Origin: Chryseobacterium sp. 7
GTDB taxonomy: Bacteria; Bacteroidota; Bacteroidia; Flavobacteriales; Weeksellaceae
Length of the DNA stretch: 64,000 nucleotides
Assembly (NCBI RefSeq): GCF_003663845.1
Contig: NZ_RCCA01000001.1
Location: 2,542,001-2,606,000, forward strand
Direction: 5' to 3'
This document shows, one piece after another, positions 1-8,498 of the stretch (position 1 is the stretch's first letter; each line of letters begins with the position of its first letter). Below the pieces are notes generated by a model. That model was not told where the DNA came from. It saw only the letters and a list, made by a program, of their open reading frames with translations, and did no database searches. Position numbers and translations under genes: made by a program.

Positions 1-353
1 AGTGAAAGCAGAAAGCTGTTAATCAAAGGATCTTTTTTAACAGGAATAAAAGCATTTTTTGACTGATGATTCTGAAAAGACAGACTGTGTTTTTTGTGAA
101 AGTTCATCAAAAACAGTTCATCAAACATAAAAATAACTTTTTCGAATTCATTATTATCTTTCTGTTTATTGTAACGGGCGAGACGATTTTTGAGTACAAT
201 ACAGCTGTCACCGGGTTTTAAAACATAATGTTTATTACCATCATAACCATTCATTGTTCCTTTTACCAGAAACAAAAAGAAGTGTTCTGCTATAAATTGC
301 TCCGGCGAAACTACAGGGCCTACGAAACAGGATTTTATCTCAGTTATTTTCAT
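1..353 (-). CDS. AraC-type regulator, N-terminal part (cut by window edge)
   Basis: This is the N-terminal 117 residues of a minus-strand gene whose 3' part lies outside the window. The protein begins MKITEIKSCFVGPVVSPEQF and reads as a cupin-like ligand-sensing domain. It has LKPGDSCIVLKNRLARYNK (a short beta-turn segment typical of AraC-family sensor domains) and FEKVIFMFDELFL. The C-terminal AraC DNA-binding domain would lie beyond position 1. The ATG at 353 is 6 nt after the stop of the upstream metallo-hydrolase gene, so it is probably the last gene of the 3169-to-1 operon, or a regulator co-transcribed with it. The AraC assignment is an inference from the N-terminal half only. Confidence 0.6.
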   Translation of the reverse strand, partial: MKITEIKSCFVGPVVSPEQFIAEHFFLFLVKGTMNGYDGNKHYVLKPGDSCIVLKNRLARYNKQKDNNEFEKVIFMFDELFLMNFHKKHSLSFQNHQSKNAFIPVKKDPLINSFLLS

Positions 354-359
354 TGTTCA

Positions 360-1490
360 TCATTTTACATTTTTCCACCATTGTTTAAACTGCTGCGTGT
401 TGTCACTTAATCTTACCTTTTCACCAATCACAGGAGTGGCAAGACGGTATGCTTTTCCTTGAGACAATGCTGAAATACGCTCTAAAGGCTCATTCCAGGG
501 ATGTCTTGCTAAAGTAAATTTGGAGTGGTGAACGGGCAGCATATTTTTCGCTTTCAACTCTGTGGCTGCCAAAGCTACTTCTTCGGGTAATTCATGTACA
601 GACTGCCATGCTTTATTGTATTGACCACACTCCATGATCGCCCAATCAATTGCAGGATATTTTGCGGCAATCTGTTTAAAACGATTACTGTATCCGCCAT
701 CTCCACTGTAGTAAACATTCATCCCCGGAGACTGAATGAAAAATGAAAGCCATAAAGCCTGTGAGCTTTTAAATCCTCTTCCACCATCATGATGTGTGCT
801 TTCCGCAAAAATGGCAAGATCAGGCTTTACCTGTACTTTTTCGCCCCAGTCTTTCTCTATAATCTGCTGTTTTGTATATCCCCATCTTTCATAATGAGCC
901 CAGGCTCCCAGCCCGCAAACAACATATTTTACTTTACGCTGTAACGCGGTTACTGTTTCGTAGTCAAGATGATCGTAATGGTCGTGAGAGAGCAGCATAT
1001 AATCAATCTCAGGCATATCAGCTGCTGTATAAATATCACTTCCTTTGTAAGCCTTCACTCCCCAAGGAAGGGGTGATGCTTTGCCGCTGAAAATCGGGTC
1101 TACTAAAATTTTCACTCCATTCAGTTGTAAAAAGAATGAAGAATGCCCGAACCAAACGATTATATTTTCATTGGCCGGGATTGATTTCAGATCTGTTTTT
1201 ACAGAAGGGAGAACGTCAAGAGGCTCTGTATGAGGAAATTCTTTTGTAATGGACGTCCATATTTCCCCCAGCATGCTATATCCTTTGGTAATGGTTGGTT
1301 TTTCTTCCAGATTCCTGAATTTTCCATCTTTATAATGGGGTGATTTTTTTATAAGTTCCAGCCTTTCTCGTTCCGGTAATGCCCCAAATTGTGGTTTCCT
1401 CATGTAAAACCAGGTTATAAAAATCATAATCAGGGCAAGAGACAGAATACCAATTAATGTCCTCTTTACTATTTTTAGAAATGTCTTCAT
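360..1490 (-). CDS. MBL-fold metallo-hydrolase, NAPE-PLD/UlaG-like, membrane-anchored
   Basis: 376 residues. A hydrophobic segment at about 10-29 predicts an N-terminal anchor. The metallo-beta-lactamase zinc signature SHDHYDH is at 168-174 (H169, H171, D173, H174). Further likely ligands are His233/234, Asp264 in SGDGGY and His321/322 in VHHSKF. GHSSFFLQLNG at about 115-125 and the order of the motifs match the N-acylphosphatidylethanolamine phospholipase D-like branch, whose members hydrolyse phosphodiester or lactone bonds. The substrate is not known here. The start overlaps the stop of the upstream Rossmann gene by 4 nt (1487-1490), which indicates translational coupling. Confidence 0.85.
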   Translation of the reverse strand: MKTFLKIVKRTLIGILSLALIMIFITWFYMRKPQFGALPERERLELIKKSPHYKDGKFRNLEEKPTITKGYSMLGEIWTSITKEFPHTEPLDVLPSVKTDLKSIPANENIIVWFGHSSFFLQLNGVKILVDPIFSGKASPLPWGVKAYKGSDIYTAADMPEIDYMLLSHDHYDHLDYETVTALQRKVKYVVCGLGAWAHYERWGYTKQQIIEKDWGEKVQVKPDLAIFAESTHHDGGRGFKSSQALWLSFFIQSPGMNVYYSGDGGYSNRFKQIAAKYPAIDWAIMECGQYNKAWQSVHELPEEVALAATELKAKNMLPVHHSKFTLARHPWNEPLERISALSQGKAYRLATPVIGEKVRLSDNTQQFKQWWKNVK

Positions 1491-2140
1491 CGGGCTGATA
1501 TTTTAATATCTTTCACTTCCAGAACGGCTTTAGGATAGCCTTTGGAAACGCAGTGAATCATTGCCAGTCCCACTTCTTCCATTCTGCAGATCCAATTAGG
1601 AAATGTAAGATACCACAATGGTGATATTGCATCAAAAATACGGTAAATAAAACGAATATTTTTTTGCCCTTTTACAGGCTTCATAAATCCTGGGCGGAAA
1701 TTATATACGGCTTTAAAAGGGAGTTTAAGCAAAGCGTTTTCGGTACGCCCTTTTACCCTTGCCCACATTACTTTTCCCTGTTCTGTGCTGTCGGTTCTAT
1801 TTCCTGAAACATAAATAAACGTCATAAAAGCATTGATTTTTGATAAAGTTTCTGCAAAAGGAACGGTAAAATCGTAGGTTTTCCTGGTAAAGGTTTCTTC
1901 TGTTTCTCCTACTGAGCTTGCTCCTGCACAAAAGAAGCATGCATCATAACTGCTCAGTTCGGAAGCGTAGTTCTTTATTTCTGAAAAATCTTTTACAATC
2001 AGTTCTTTCAGCTTATTATGCTTGCGGTTAATTGGCTTTCTGCTGATGCTTAGAATCTCAGTTACTTCCGGATTTTCCAGGCAAACCAGTAAAACACCTT
2101 CGCCAACTAATCCTGTTGATCCTGTAATGATAACTTTCAT
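1487..2140 (-). CDS. NAD(P)-binding Rossmann-fold oxidoreductase, atypical SDR (TIP30-like)
   Basis: 217 residues, beginning MKVIITGSTGLVGEGV with a glycine-rich dinucleotide loop (G7, G10, G13). The usual SDR Tyr-x3-Lys pair is not evident. The segment with KGRTENALLKL around 130-140 resembles the atypical SDR group of TIP30/HTATIP2 and YbjT proteins. The length fits that group. It sits 3 nt downstream of the extended SDR gene and overlaps the metallo-hydrolase by 4 nt, so all three are one transcript. The reaction is unknown. Confidence 0.8.
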   Translation of the reverse strand: MKVIITGSTGLVGEGVLLVCLENPEVTEILSISRKPINRKHNKLKELIVKDFSEIKNYASELSSYDACFFCAGASSVGETEETFTRKTYDFTVPFAETLSKINAFMTFIYVSGNRTDSTEQGKVMWARVKGRTENALLKLPFKAVYNFRPGFMKPVKGQKNIRFIYRIFDAISPLWYLTFPNWICRMEEVGLAMIHCVSKGYPKAVLEVKDIKISAR

Positions 2141-2143
2141 TTT

Positions 2144-3169
2144 TTAAATCTGATTAAATTTAATTAAACTTTCTGCAGCAGCTAATATGGCTTCATCAGC
2201 CATTCTCGGCTTCCATCCCAATTGTTGTATTGCTTTTTCACTGCTTGCTCTTTTTACCAAACCTAAGTGTGGAACAATCATTTTCAGCCTCGGATTAAAA
2301 ACTGCAAGCAATCTGATAAGCCAGTTGGGTAATTCTTTTGTAGGAGCTTTTTCTGCCGTTTTTCCTAATTTCTTTCTGAGAATTGCTGCCACTTCCAGCA
2401 TAGAAAGTGCTTCTCCTGCCACAGCAATGAAGCGCTGGCCGTTTGCTTCGGGCATACTTAATGCTTTGACATGAAGATCCGCAACATCCCGTACATCCAC
2501 AAATCCTGTAATCAGCTTGGGGCAGCCTTTCATTTCTCCATTGAGCATTTGCTTTATGATCTGGATAGAATGGGCATAATCGTCTGATAAAACAGGTCCC
2601 ATAACTGTTGTTGGATTCACCACCGCCAGTTCCATACCCTTGCCTTCATTTTGGATAAAATCCCACGCAGCTCTTTCCGAAATAGTCTTGGAACGCTGAT
2701 AAGGAGCAACCGAATCATTAAGTACCGTCCAATCTTCTTCTGTGTAGGGTGTATTTTTCCATGTTCCGTAGCTTACAGCTCCGAAGGCTGAAGTAAGCAC
2801 TACTCTTTTCACCCCTGCATTTTTTGCGGCTCTCAATACAAACAGCACCCCATTTTTGGCAGGAATTACAAAATCTTCTTCTGTTTTGGCGTTGGTATGA
2901 GGCGTAGGTGAAGCAGTATGAATAATATATTGGCATCCTTCCACAGCTTTTTCCCAACTTGTTTCATTTTCTAAATCCGCCACCGCAAAGGATAGGTCTT
3001 CAAATGAATTGATACCTCCTTCTTTCAGCATTTGTTTTACCAGTTCGCTCTTATCTAAAGAACGAAGTGAAGCTCTTACTTTATATCCATTGTTAAGCAG
3101 GGCAATCATACAATAGCAGGCTATGAACCCTGAACCTCCTGTTACCAAAACGGTTTCTTTATTTTCCAT
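2144..3169 (-). CDS. Extended SDR reductase, dihydroflavonol-4-reductase-like
   Basis: 341 residues. The NAD(P) loop TGGSGFIA lies at 10-17 and the catalytic Tyr157-x3-Lys161 in APYQRSK. NPTTVMGPVLS around 185-195 is characteristic of the dihydroflavonol reductase/cinnamoyl-CoA reductase-like extended SDRs. Bacterial members reduce aldehydes or ketones with NADPH; the natural substrate is usually unknown. First gene of the minus-strand operon running to position 1. The 219-nt gap to the plus-strand peptide genes must hold its promoter. Confidence 0.85.
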   Translation of the reverse strand: MENKETVLVTGGSGFIACYCMIALLNNGYKVRASLRSLDKSELVKQMLKEGGINSFEDLSFAVADLENETSWEKAVEGCQYIIHTASPTPHTNAKTEEDFVIPAKNGVLFVLRAAKNAGVKRVVLTSAFGAVSYGTWKNTPYTEEDWTVLNDSVAPYQRSKTISERAAWDFIQNEGKGMELAVVNPTTVMGPVLSDDYAHSIQIIKQMLNGEMKGCPKLITGFVDVRDVADLHVKALSMPEANGQRFIAVAGEALSMLEVAAILRKKLGKTAEKAPTKELPNWLIRLLAVFNPRLKMIVPHLGLVKRASSEKAIQQLGWKPRMADEAILAAAESLIKFNQI

Positions 3170-3351
3170 TTTCTAAAATATTAGTAAGGCAAATTTCCAA
3201 AATAAAGCATCATGTTGATGTGTTGAAAAGTCCATTTTGATTGTGTTGAAAAGTTCAGGCTTTTATTAATTCAATTATCAATACCACACTGCTTAATCGA
3301 AATAATTCTTTATTTTATCTAAACATAGTGATATATTTCATTTATTTTTAT

Positions 3352-3359
3352 TACTTTCG
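3352..3359 (+). promoter_or_regulatory. Possible -7 element for the peptide cluster
   Basis: TACTTTCG lies about 30 nt before the first peptide ATG (3389). It fits the flavobacterial -7 consensus TAnnTTTG except for C at the seventh base, the same change seen in the CRISPR repeat. No clear -33 TTG was found at the right distance. Confidence 0.35.
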
Positions 3360-3388
3360 TTAAAACTAACCCATTAAAAATCAAATCA

Positions 3389-3580
3389 ATGAAAAATCAA
3401 ATCAGTCAAATCGGGAAAAAACTTAACAAAAAAGAGTTAAGAACTATTAAAGGAGGGCTTATCAATTGTATGGAACCCGTTCTATGTCCGGCACCTCCAT
3501 GTGAACCTGCTTCTGATCCTTATGGATGTACTATTATCTCTCCAAAATGTGCTCAAAAAGAGTGCAGACCGCAATTGTAG
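3389..3580 (+). CDS. Double-glycine-leader Cys-rich peptide 1 (bacteriocin-like)
   Basis: 63 residues. The leader ends in LNKKELRTIKGG (residues 12-23), the double-glycine type cut by C39 peptidases during export. The predicted mature part of about 40 residues has six cysteines in the order CMEPVLC, PCE, GCTIIS, KCAQKECRPQ. Peptide 2, 30 nt downstream, shares that scaffold almost exactly. Such peptides are usually annotated bacteriocin-like in Chryseobacterium; antimicrobial activity is an inference. No C39 transporter gene is visible in this window. Confidence 0.75.
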   Translation: MKNQISQIGKKLNKKELRTIKGGLINCMEPVLCPAPPCEPASDPYGCTIISPKCAQKECRPQL

Positions 3581-3610
3581 CAGCTACTCATTTAAGCAAC
3601 AAAATATATT

Positions 3611-3808
3611 ATGAAAAAACTGCATCTAAACAAAGGTAAAAGACTCAACAAAAAGGAGTTAAAGTCTATTCAAGGGGGAATGCTGAACTGCATGGAACCT
3701 ATTCTCTGTACGGAGTTTCCTTGTGAAACCTATCCTCCGGGAGATGTGAGAAACTGTACTACCATTTCCATGGGATGTGCACAAAAAATCTGCAGACCAC
3801 AACCTTAA
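3611..3808 (+). CDS. Double-glycine-leader Cys-rich peptide 2 (bacteriocin-like)
   Basis: 65 residues. The leader is MKKLHLNKGKRLNKKELKSI followed by QGG. The mature part repeats the scaffold of peptide 1: CMEPILC, PCE, NCTTIS, GCAQKICRPQ, with six cysteines. The conserved spacing implies three disulfides. It is a tandem duplicate of the preceding gene with changes mainly in the loop between the third and fourth cysteines. The start is fixed by the leader homology. Confidence 0.75.
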   Translation: MKKLHLNKGKRLNKKELKSIQGGMLNCMEPILCTEFPCETYPPGDVRNCTTISMGCAQKICRPQP

Positions 3809-3844
3809 AGCTTTAGCAAAATAATTCACTAAATACCAAACATT

Positions 3845-4003
3845 ATGAAAAATCAAGATTTAAATCACGGAAAAAAATTAAATAAAAAGCAACTGAGAAT
3901 CATTACTGGTGGAAAGGAAATGTGCCTGCTTCCAGATCTAACCTGTAAAAAATACGCTCTTGCTTGTGCAGAAAAACAGTGCCAGCCAGGGATTGAATTG
4001 TAA
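3845..4003 (+). CDS. Double-glycine-leader Cys-rich peptide 3, short form
   Basis: A 52-residue gene found by eye. It starts MKNQDLNHGKKLNKKQLRII and reaches the TGG processing site at residue 23, so the leader clearly belongs to the same family. The mature part is only about 29 residues with four cysteines (MC, TC, AC, QC) and keeps a degenerate form of the C-terminal motif (CAEKQCQPG against CAQKECRPQ). It lies 36 nt after peptide 2 and 35 nt before peptide 4, in the same direction. Confidence 0.7.
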   Translation: MKNQDLNHGKKLNKKQLRIITGGKEMCLLPDLTCKKYALACAEKQCQPGIEL

Positions 4004-4038
4004 TCTATAGAAAAAAAACTAAACTATAAAAACTATCA

Positions 4039-4284
4039 ATGAAAAGCTCACATTTAAACAAAGGAAAAAAACTCAATAAAAAAGAATTGAAAACTATTCA
4101 AGGAGGTGTAAGGATATGCAGTATACAGAATGGAACAATATGTACACAGATTCACCCATCATGCTATGAACCGCAGTGCCGAACTGGTCAGGCAGATTTA
4201 ACATGTACAGATATAGTTGGTAACTGTGTTGTTGTCTCCATAAGCTGCATAGAGCCAAAATGCAGATTCGAGACAGGTGTCTAG
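4039..4284 (+). CDS. Double-glycine-leader Cys-rich peptide 4, long form
   Basis: 81 residues. Leader MKSSHLNKGKKLNKKELKTI then QGG. The mature part of about 58 residues has eight cysteines, including SCYEPQC and SCIEPKCR. These look like two copies of the C-terminal cysteine pair found once in peptides 1-3, which suggests internal duplication. Last gene of the four-peptide set; a hairpin follows at 4305-4332. Confidence 0.75.
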   Translation: MKSSHLNKGKKLNKKELKTIQGGVRICSIQNGTICTQIHPSCYEPQCRTGQADLTCTDIVGNCVVVSISCIEPKCRFETGV

Positions 4285-4304
4285 CTTTAAAAATAAAACA
4301 AAAA

Positions 4305-4419
4305 AACTGTTCTCTGATTTCAGGGAGCAGTTGTAAGCAAAAGAATTTATTTAAATAATAGATCTCACTTGCTACAAATACATGCAAAAAGCGCTCCCAA
4401 ATACATGGAAGCGCTTTTT
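4305..4419. terminator. Two hairpins between the peptide cluster and ychF
   Basis: The first hairpin (4305-4316 with 4321-4332, AACTGTTCTCTG / CAGGGAGCAGTT, two G-U pairs) has no T-run. The second (AAAAAGCGCT 4386-4395 with AGCGCTTTTT 4410-4419) has A and T flanks on both sides, so it can end transcripts from either direction. Confidence 0.65.
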
Positions 4420-4445
4420 AAATATAACTAACTTTAATACTTTTC

Positions 4446-5537
4446 TTATACATTGAATCTGAAGTGCATGATGTCACCATCCTGTACAATATATTCTTTG
4501 CCTTCTACAGAAAGTTTTCCGGCTTCTTTTATTTTTACTTCAGAACCGTACGTGATATAATCATTATACTTGATTACTTCTGCACGGATAAATCCTTTTT
4601 CGAAGTCGGTGTGGATTACTCCCGCAGCTTGAGGAGCTGTCCATCCCTGTCCTATAGTCCATGCTCTTACTTCTTTTACTCCGGCTGTAAAATACGTCTG
4701 AAGTTTTAAAAGGTCATAGGCTTTTCTGATCAAACGGTTAACTCCCGGTTCAGTAAGACCCAACTCATCAAGGAAAATTTCTCTTTCTTCGAAAGTTTCA
4801 AGTTCATTGATATCTGCTTCAATTTGCGCGGCCAATACCACTACTTCAGCTCCTTCACTCTTAGCCATTTCTTCAATCTTACCAATCCAGTCGTTTCCAT
4901 TTTTGATAGAATTTTCGTCTACATTACAAACGTAAAGTACCGGCTTATTCGTCAATAACTGAACTTCTCCAATGATTGATTTTGTGAAATCATCTACAGC
5001 AAATTCTCTTGCATTTTTACCATCCTCAAGGAATTTCTGCAAATTCTGAAGGGTTTCGTAAGTAAGAATATCTTCTTTCTTTCCTGATTTGATGAATTTT
5101 TTAGCTTTCTCCACTGCTTTCCCTACCGTTTCCAGGTCTTTCAGCTGAAGCTCTATATCGATAATTTCTTTATCTCTTAACGGATCTACAGAACCTTCTA
5201 CGTGAACGATGTTTCCATTGTCAAAACATCTTAAAACGTGAATAATAGCTTCACACTCACGGATATTAGCCAGGAACTGGTTCCCCAATCCTTCTCCTTT
5301 GCTGGCTCCTTTTACAAGACCTGCAATATCAACAATCTCAACTACAGCTGGTAAAACTCTCTCCGGCTTTACGATTTTCTCCAGTTCAAACAATCTCTGA
5401 TCCGGTACAGAAACCGTTCCAAGGTTCGGTTCAATAGTACAGAAAGGATAGTTTGCTGATTGAGCTTTTGCGTTGCTCAGACAGTTAAAAAGTGTTGATT
5501 TACCTACATTCGGCAGGCCTACGATTCCACATTTCAT
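4446..5537 (-). CDS. ychF: Redox-regulated ATPase/GTPase YchF (Obg family)
   Basis: 363 residues, full length for the family. P-loop GLPNVGKS at 6-13, then the Obg-type switch region with YPFCTIEPN and the DIAGLVKGASKGEGLGNQFL segment. A coiled-coil insertion follows, and the C-terminal TGS domain holds the VHTDFEKGF-like motif (HTDFEKGFIRAEVI). YchF is a cytosolic P-loop protein that prefers ATP, binds ribosomes and affects oxidative stress responses. It is monocistronic and ends at the shared hairpin around 4386-4419. Confidence 0.97.
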   Translation of the reverse strand: MKCGIVGLPNVGKSTLFNCLSNAKAQSANYPFCTIEPNLGTVSVPDQRLFELEKIVKPERVLPAVVEIVDIAGLVKGASKGEGLGNQFLANIRECEAIIHVLRCFDNGNIVHVEGSVDPLRDKEIIDIELQLKDLETVGKAVEKAKKFIKSGKKEDILTYETLQNLQKFLEDGKNAREFAVDDFTKSIIGEVQLLTNKPVLYVCNVDENSIKNGNDWIGKIEEMAKSEGAEVVVLAAQIEADINELETFEEREIFLDELGLTEPGVNRLIRKAYDLLKLQTYFTAGVKEVRAWTIGQGWTAPQAAGVIHTDFEKGFIRAEVIKYNDYITYGSEVKIKEAGKLSVEGKEYIVQDGDIMHFRFNV

Positions 5538-5662
5538 ATTGTAAAATTCAAAGTTTAAGGTTTAGGAGCAACTCAAGGTATTCTCAACTTTAAACATTGA
5601 ACTCAGAACCTTGAATTACGAGTGTGCAAAGATAGTGAAGTTTAACCGTAATAAAAAATGAT

Positions 5663-7615
5663 TTATCTATAATTAGATTTTTGAATAAAATCATATAGAT
5701 TCTGTACTATAGAAACTATTTTAGGATTTGTCTTGAAATCATCCCAAGTTATTAGTTCCTGTTCTGTTAATTCTAAAACTTTAAAGCTTACTTCGGATTT
5801 GTTCATTAAAGTTCCTTCTGTTTTATCCCAAATTTTATTCAATTCAGGAACATTTGCTTTAATATTTTTTAATAATTTTCCAATATACGCTGTTTTATAA
5901 ACTTCTATTTTTTTCTTTTTTAGAGAGTTTGATATTTCTAGTTGCACTCTTTCAATATCATCATTTGTTTTCACTTTTCTCTTGTCACAAAAGTTAATTA
6001 AAATTTTATCCCAAATGCTGAACGGTAACAAGTTCTCTATTTCTCTATAATCCTTAGTTGTCTGATATTTAAAGTTATTATTTTCTTTTTCTATTTCTTC
6101 GTAAATAGCATGTTTTTCATTTTTATATGGCCCATCATAATCAGAGATTAAGAATATTTTATTATTAATTGAAAAAGCATTTATTTTTTGTTTTAATTCA
6201 ATTTCATCAAAATTATAATGATCTATATTACTTCCAGCATATTCAATGAATGCAAATTCAATATCTTCCTTAGGATATATTTTATTTGAATTAGCTCTAC
6301 AATATGCTTTTAAAAATGCTTTCAAATAGTTTCTATCAGAAATTCCCTCTACCCATATAGAACAATTAGCTAGAAATACAGAAGAATTAGTTACTCCAAG
6401 GTATTGTAGGGCAGAATTATCTCCATGATTAACATTCTTTACAATAAATTTATCTTTATTTACCTTATTAAATAGGAAAATAGAAATATCATCTTTTTCA
6501 ATTGTCAAATCTAAGAAATGGTTTGAATGTGTAGAAATGAAATAAGTTATCTCCTTTTCTTTTAGAAATTTATTATTTGTAATCTGTTCTAAAAATAGGC
6601 GTTGCATCCCTGGATGCAAATTAATCTCAGGTTCATCAATAAAAATAACACTTTTATTATCACAAGTATAAATCTTGTACATTAAAATAAACAAAGCCTG
6701 AATCCCATCACCTAGCTCATGTAAATCTTTGCTTTCCTCGTCAATGAAAACATTAATTATTTCCGAGTCATCTTTACCATTGTGCTTATCATAAATATTA
6801 AATTTTGCAACAATTTCTACACGCTTTCCGTGGAAAAAATTTTGAGATAAAAATTCTTCAAATTTTTCAAATCTTTCTCTTTTATCTTTTATATCATTTC
6901 TTACATTCACAATTTGATAATACAAATCCATTCCTGTAAAAACTTCAATCTTTTCATCATCCAAATAATAACTTTTCACGATTGTCTGCTTTAAAATATC
7001 CGTTGATATTTTTGAAAAACTTTCATCGCTTTTTTTTTGAAAAATTGAATGAGCAGTCCTAAGAGTTGGAATAAATATTTTTTTCCTTTCTTCAAAAAAA
7101 TTTTGATGCAGCATTTTTTTTATTTCCATTAACAGCAGATCAATTTTTTCTTTATCATCTCCAAGCAGTTGAATAAATCCATTATGTCCAAAGTAATTTA
7201 ATGAAAGGTCATTATAGTTCTCAGTTAAAAATTTAAAAATATTTATATTAAAATCTATATCTTTTAAGATGTCTAACTGAAATTCAGAGTAGTTTAAAAT
7301 TTTAAAGACTACTTCATGCTGGTCATTTTGATATGAAGTAAAACGTACATGATTATTTCTATTAAATCCACCGAATCTTTTATTAGTGATTAGTTCATTA
7401 AATTCTGTAAGATACTTTTCTAATAAAAATTTATTTTCATAATGAATAGTATTAGCAACTAGAAAAGTTCTTATAAGTCTACTTTTACCACTATTATTAG
7501 CACCCGTAAATATATTAATTGTAGAAAGATCATATAGTTTTACCAGCTCTACTTCATTTTCATTATAATATGAATTAAAAGCATTAGGAAAAATTAAATC
7601 AAATTTATAACTCAT
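5663..7615 (-). CDS. OLD-family ATPase with C-terminal TOPRIM nuclease domain
   Basis: 650 residues from the ATG at 7615; an upstream TTG at 7633 is ruled out because it overlaps a -7 element (TATTTTTG, 7638-7631). Walker A GANNSGKS is at about 38-45, an ABC-like ELGDGIQ segment near 300, Walker B VIFIDEPEINLHP with D327 and E328, and a switch His in STHS near 363. The TOPRIM domain follows, with VEGISD (E423) and SDYDGP (D492, D494). This is the layout of OLD (overcoming lysogenization defect) nucleases, several of which act in phage defence (for example GajA of Gabija). No partner helicase is next to it, so it looks like a solitary class 1 type. It is visibly richer in A+T and in Asn/Lys/Ile codons than ychF and ferritin on either side, which suggests insertion by transfer. 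Confidence 0.75.
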   Translation of the reverse strand: MSYKFDLIFPNAFNSYYNENEVELVKLYDLSTINIFTGANNSGKSRLIRTFLVANTIHYENKFLLEKYLTEFNELITNKRFGGFNRNNHVRFTSYQNDQHEVVFKILNYSEFQLDILKDIDFNINIFKFLTENYNDLSLNYFGHNGFIQLLGDDKEKIDLLLMEIKKMLHQNFFEERKKIFIPTLRTAHSIFQKKSDESFSKISTDILKQTIVKSYYLDDEKIEVFTGMDLYYQIVNVRNDIKDKRERFEKFEEFLSQNFFHGKRVEIVAKFNIYDKHNGKDDSEIINVFIDEESKDLHELGDGIQALFILMYKIYTCDNKSVIFIDEPEINLHPGMQRLFLEQITNNKFLKEKEITYFISTHSNHFLDLTIEKDDISIFLFNKVNKDKFIVKNVNHGDNSALQYLGVTNSSVFLANCSIWVEGISDRNYLKAFLKAYCRANSNKIYPKEDIEFAFIEYAGSNIDHYNFDEIELKQKINAFSINNKIFLISDYDGPYKNEKHAIYEEIEKENNNFKYQTTKDYREIENLLPFSIWDKILINFCDKRKVKTNDDIERVQLEISNSLKKKKIEVYKTAYIGKLLKNIKANVPELNKIWDKTEGTLMNKSEVSFKVLELTEQELITWDDFKTNPKIVSIVQNLYDFIQKSNYR

Positions 7616-7658
7616 ATACATTAGTTTATTCAAAAATAGATAAAGTTAGTTTACAAAA

Positions 7659-7686
7659 AAAATCTGCCAGTATTCTGACAGATTTT
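7659..7686 (-). terminator. Terminator downstream of ferritin
   Basis: AAAATCTG and CAGATTTT arms plus CAG/CTG with one internal mismatch. On the minus strand it is followed by a run of T (complement of 7653-7660), so it serves the ferritin gene. Confidence 0.7.
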
Positions 7687-7712
7687 CAAAAGGTTTGTAT
7701 TCACCGGATATT

Positions 7713-8264
7713 TTATGGATTGTTTCCCGTGGCATTCTGAGCCAAAGGAACATCATTCGGGGCTTCCTGTAAAGTTTTATCTAAAGTAAATAAAGATTCA
7801 TCAGTAGCTCTGTCACCGCCAGCAATTTTCAATTTATCAATTAAATTCTGAGCCAGTGTTTCTTCTTCAATCTGCTCCTGTACAAACCACTGCATAAAAT
7901 TCCAGGTTGCCCAGTCTTTTTCTTCCATAGAAAGATCTACAATTTTGTAAATAGCAGTTGTATTATCTACTTCATGTTTAAAAACACCGTCAAAACATTC
8001 TGTGAGTGTTTTAGGATCAGCCGGAGGAGCTGGAATAGCGTTTACTTTTGGTTTTCCGCCTCGGTTTAAAATATATTCCATGAATTTGATAGAGTGATTT
8101 CTTTCTTCCTGAGAATGCCTGTAAAGAAAATTGGCTATTCCCTGATATCCTTTGTCATCTGCCCAAATTCCATAAGATAAAAAAATGTGTGATGCATGAA
8201 TTTCTTTGTTCATCTGGTCACTAAGCGCTTTTTCTATTTTTGCGGAAAGTCTTTTAGTATTCAT
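7713..8264 (-). CDS. Bacterial non-heme ferritin
   Basis: 183 residues. A ferroxidase four-helix bundle is supported by NKEIHASHIFLSYG near 19-32, the SQEERNHSIKF motif (ExxH ligands) near 51-61, and WFVQEQIEEE near 126-135. The length is slightly over the usual 165-175 because of a Pro/Asn-rich C-terminal tail. It stores iron as ferric mineral in a 24-subunit cage in the cytosol and limits Fenton chemistry. Single gene with its own terminator. Confidence 0.93.
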   Translation of the reverse strand: MNTKRLSAKIEKALSDQMNKEIHASHIFLSYGIWADDKGYQGIANFLYRHSQEERNHSIKFMEYILNRGGKPKVNAIPAPPADPKTLTECFDGVFKHEVDNTTAIYKIVDLSMEEKDWATWNFMQWFVQEQIEEETLAQNLIDKLKIAGGDRATDESLFTLDKTLQEAPNDVPLAQNATGNNP

Positions 8265-8408
8265 AATGTTATATTTTGGTGATTATAGAATGAATCATGC
8301 AAAAACAGTTCCGATAAGGTTATTGTTTTGTATAATTTTTTCAAAAACACTTTAAAATACAACTGTATTTCAATTATTTAAGTTGATAATTTATAGTTAT
8401 TCTAAAAT

Positions 8409-8439
8409 AAAAACCAGCTCTTTTGGAGAACTGGTTTTT
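8409..8439 (-). terminator. Terminator downstream of the GHL10 lipoprotein gene
   Basis: AAAAACCAG (8409-8417) pairs with CTGGTTTTT (8431-8439), with inner CTC/GAG pairs. The A/T flanks make it work on either strand; the nearest gene ending here is the minus-strand gene at 8499. Confidence 0.7.
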
Positions 8440-8498
8440 AAACTATTATTGAGACTGCTTCACCTAAAGGTTCGCAATAACTTAGGATTTATCCTTAT

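Noticed and set aside
228..410. 60-residue plus-strand frame at the left edge
   Set aside because: It overlaps the minus-strand AraC-type N-terminus and the metallo-hydrolase end, and has no sensible protein features.
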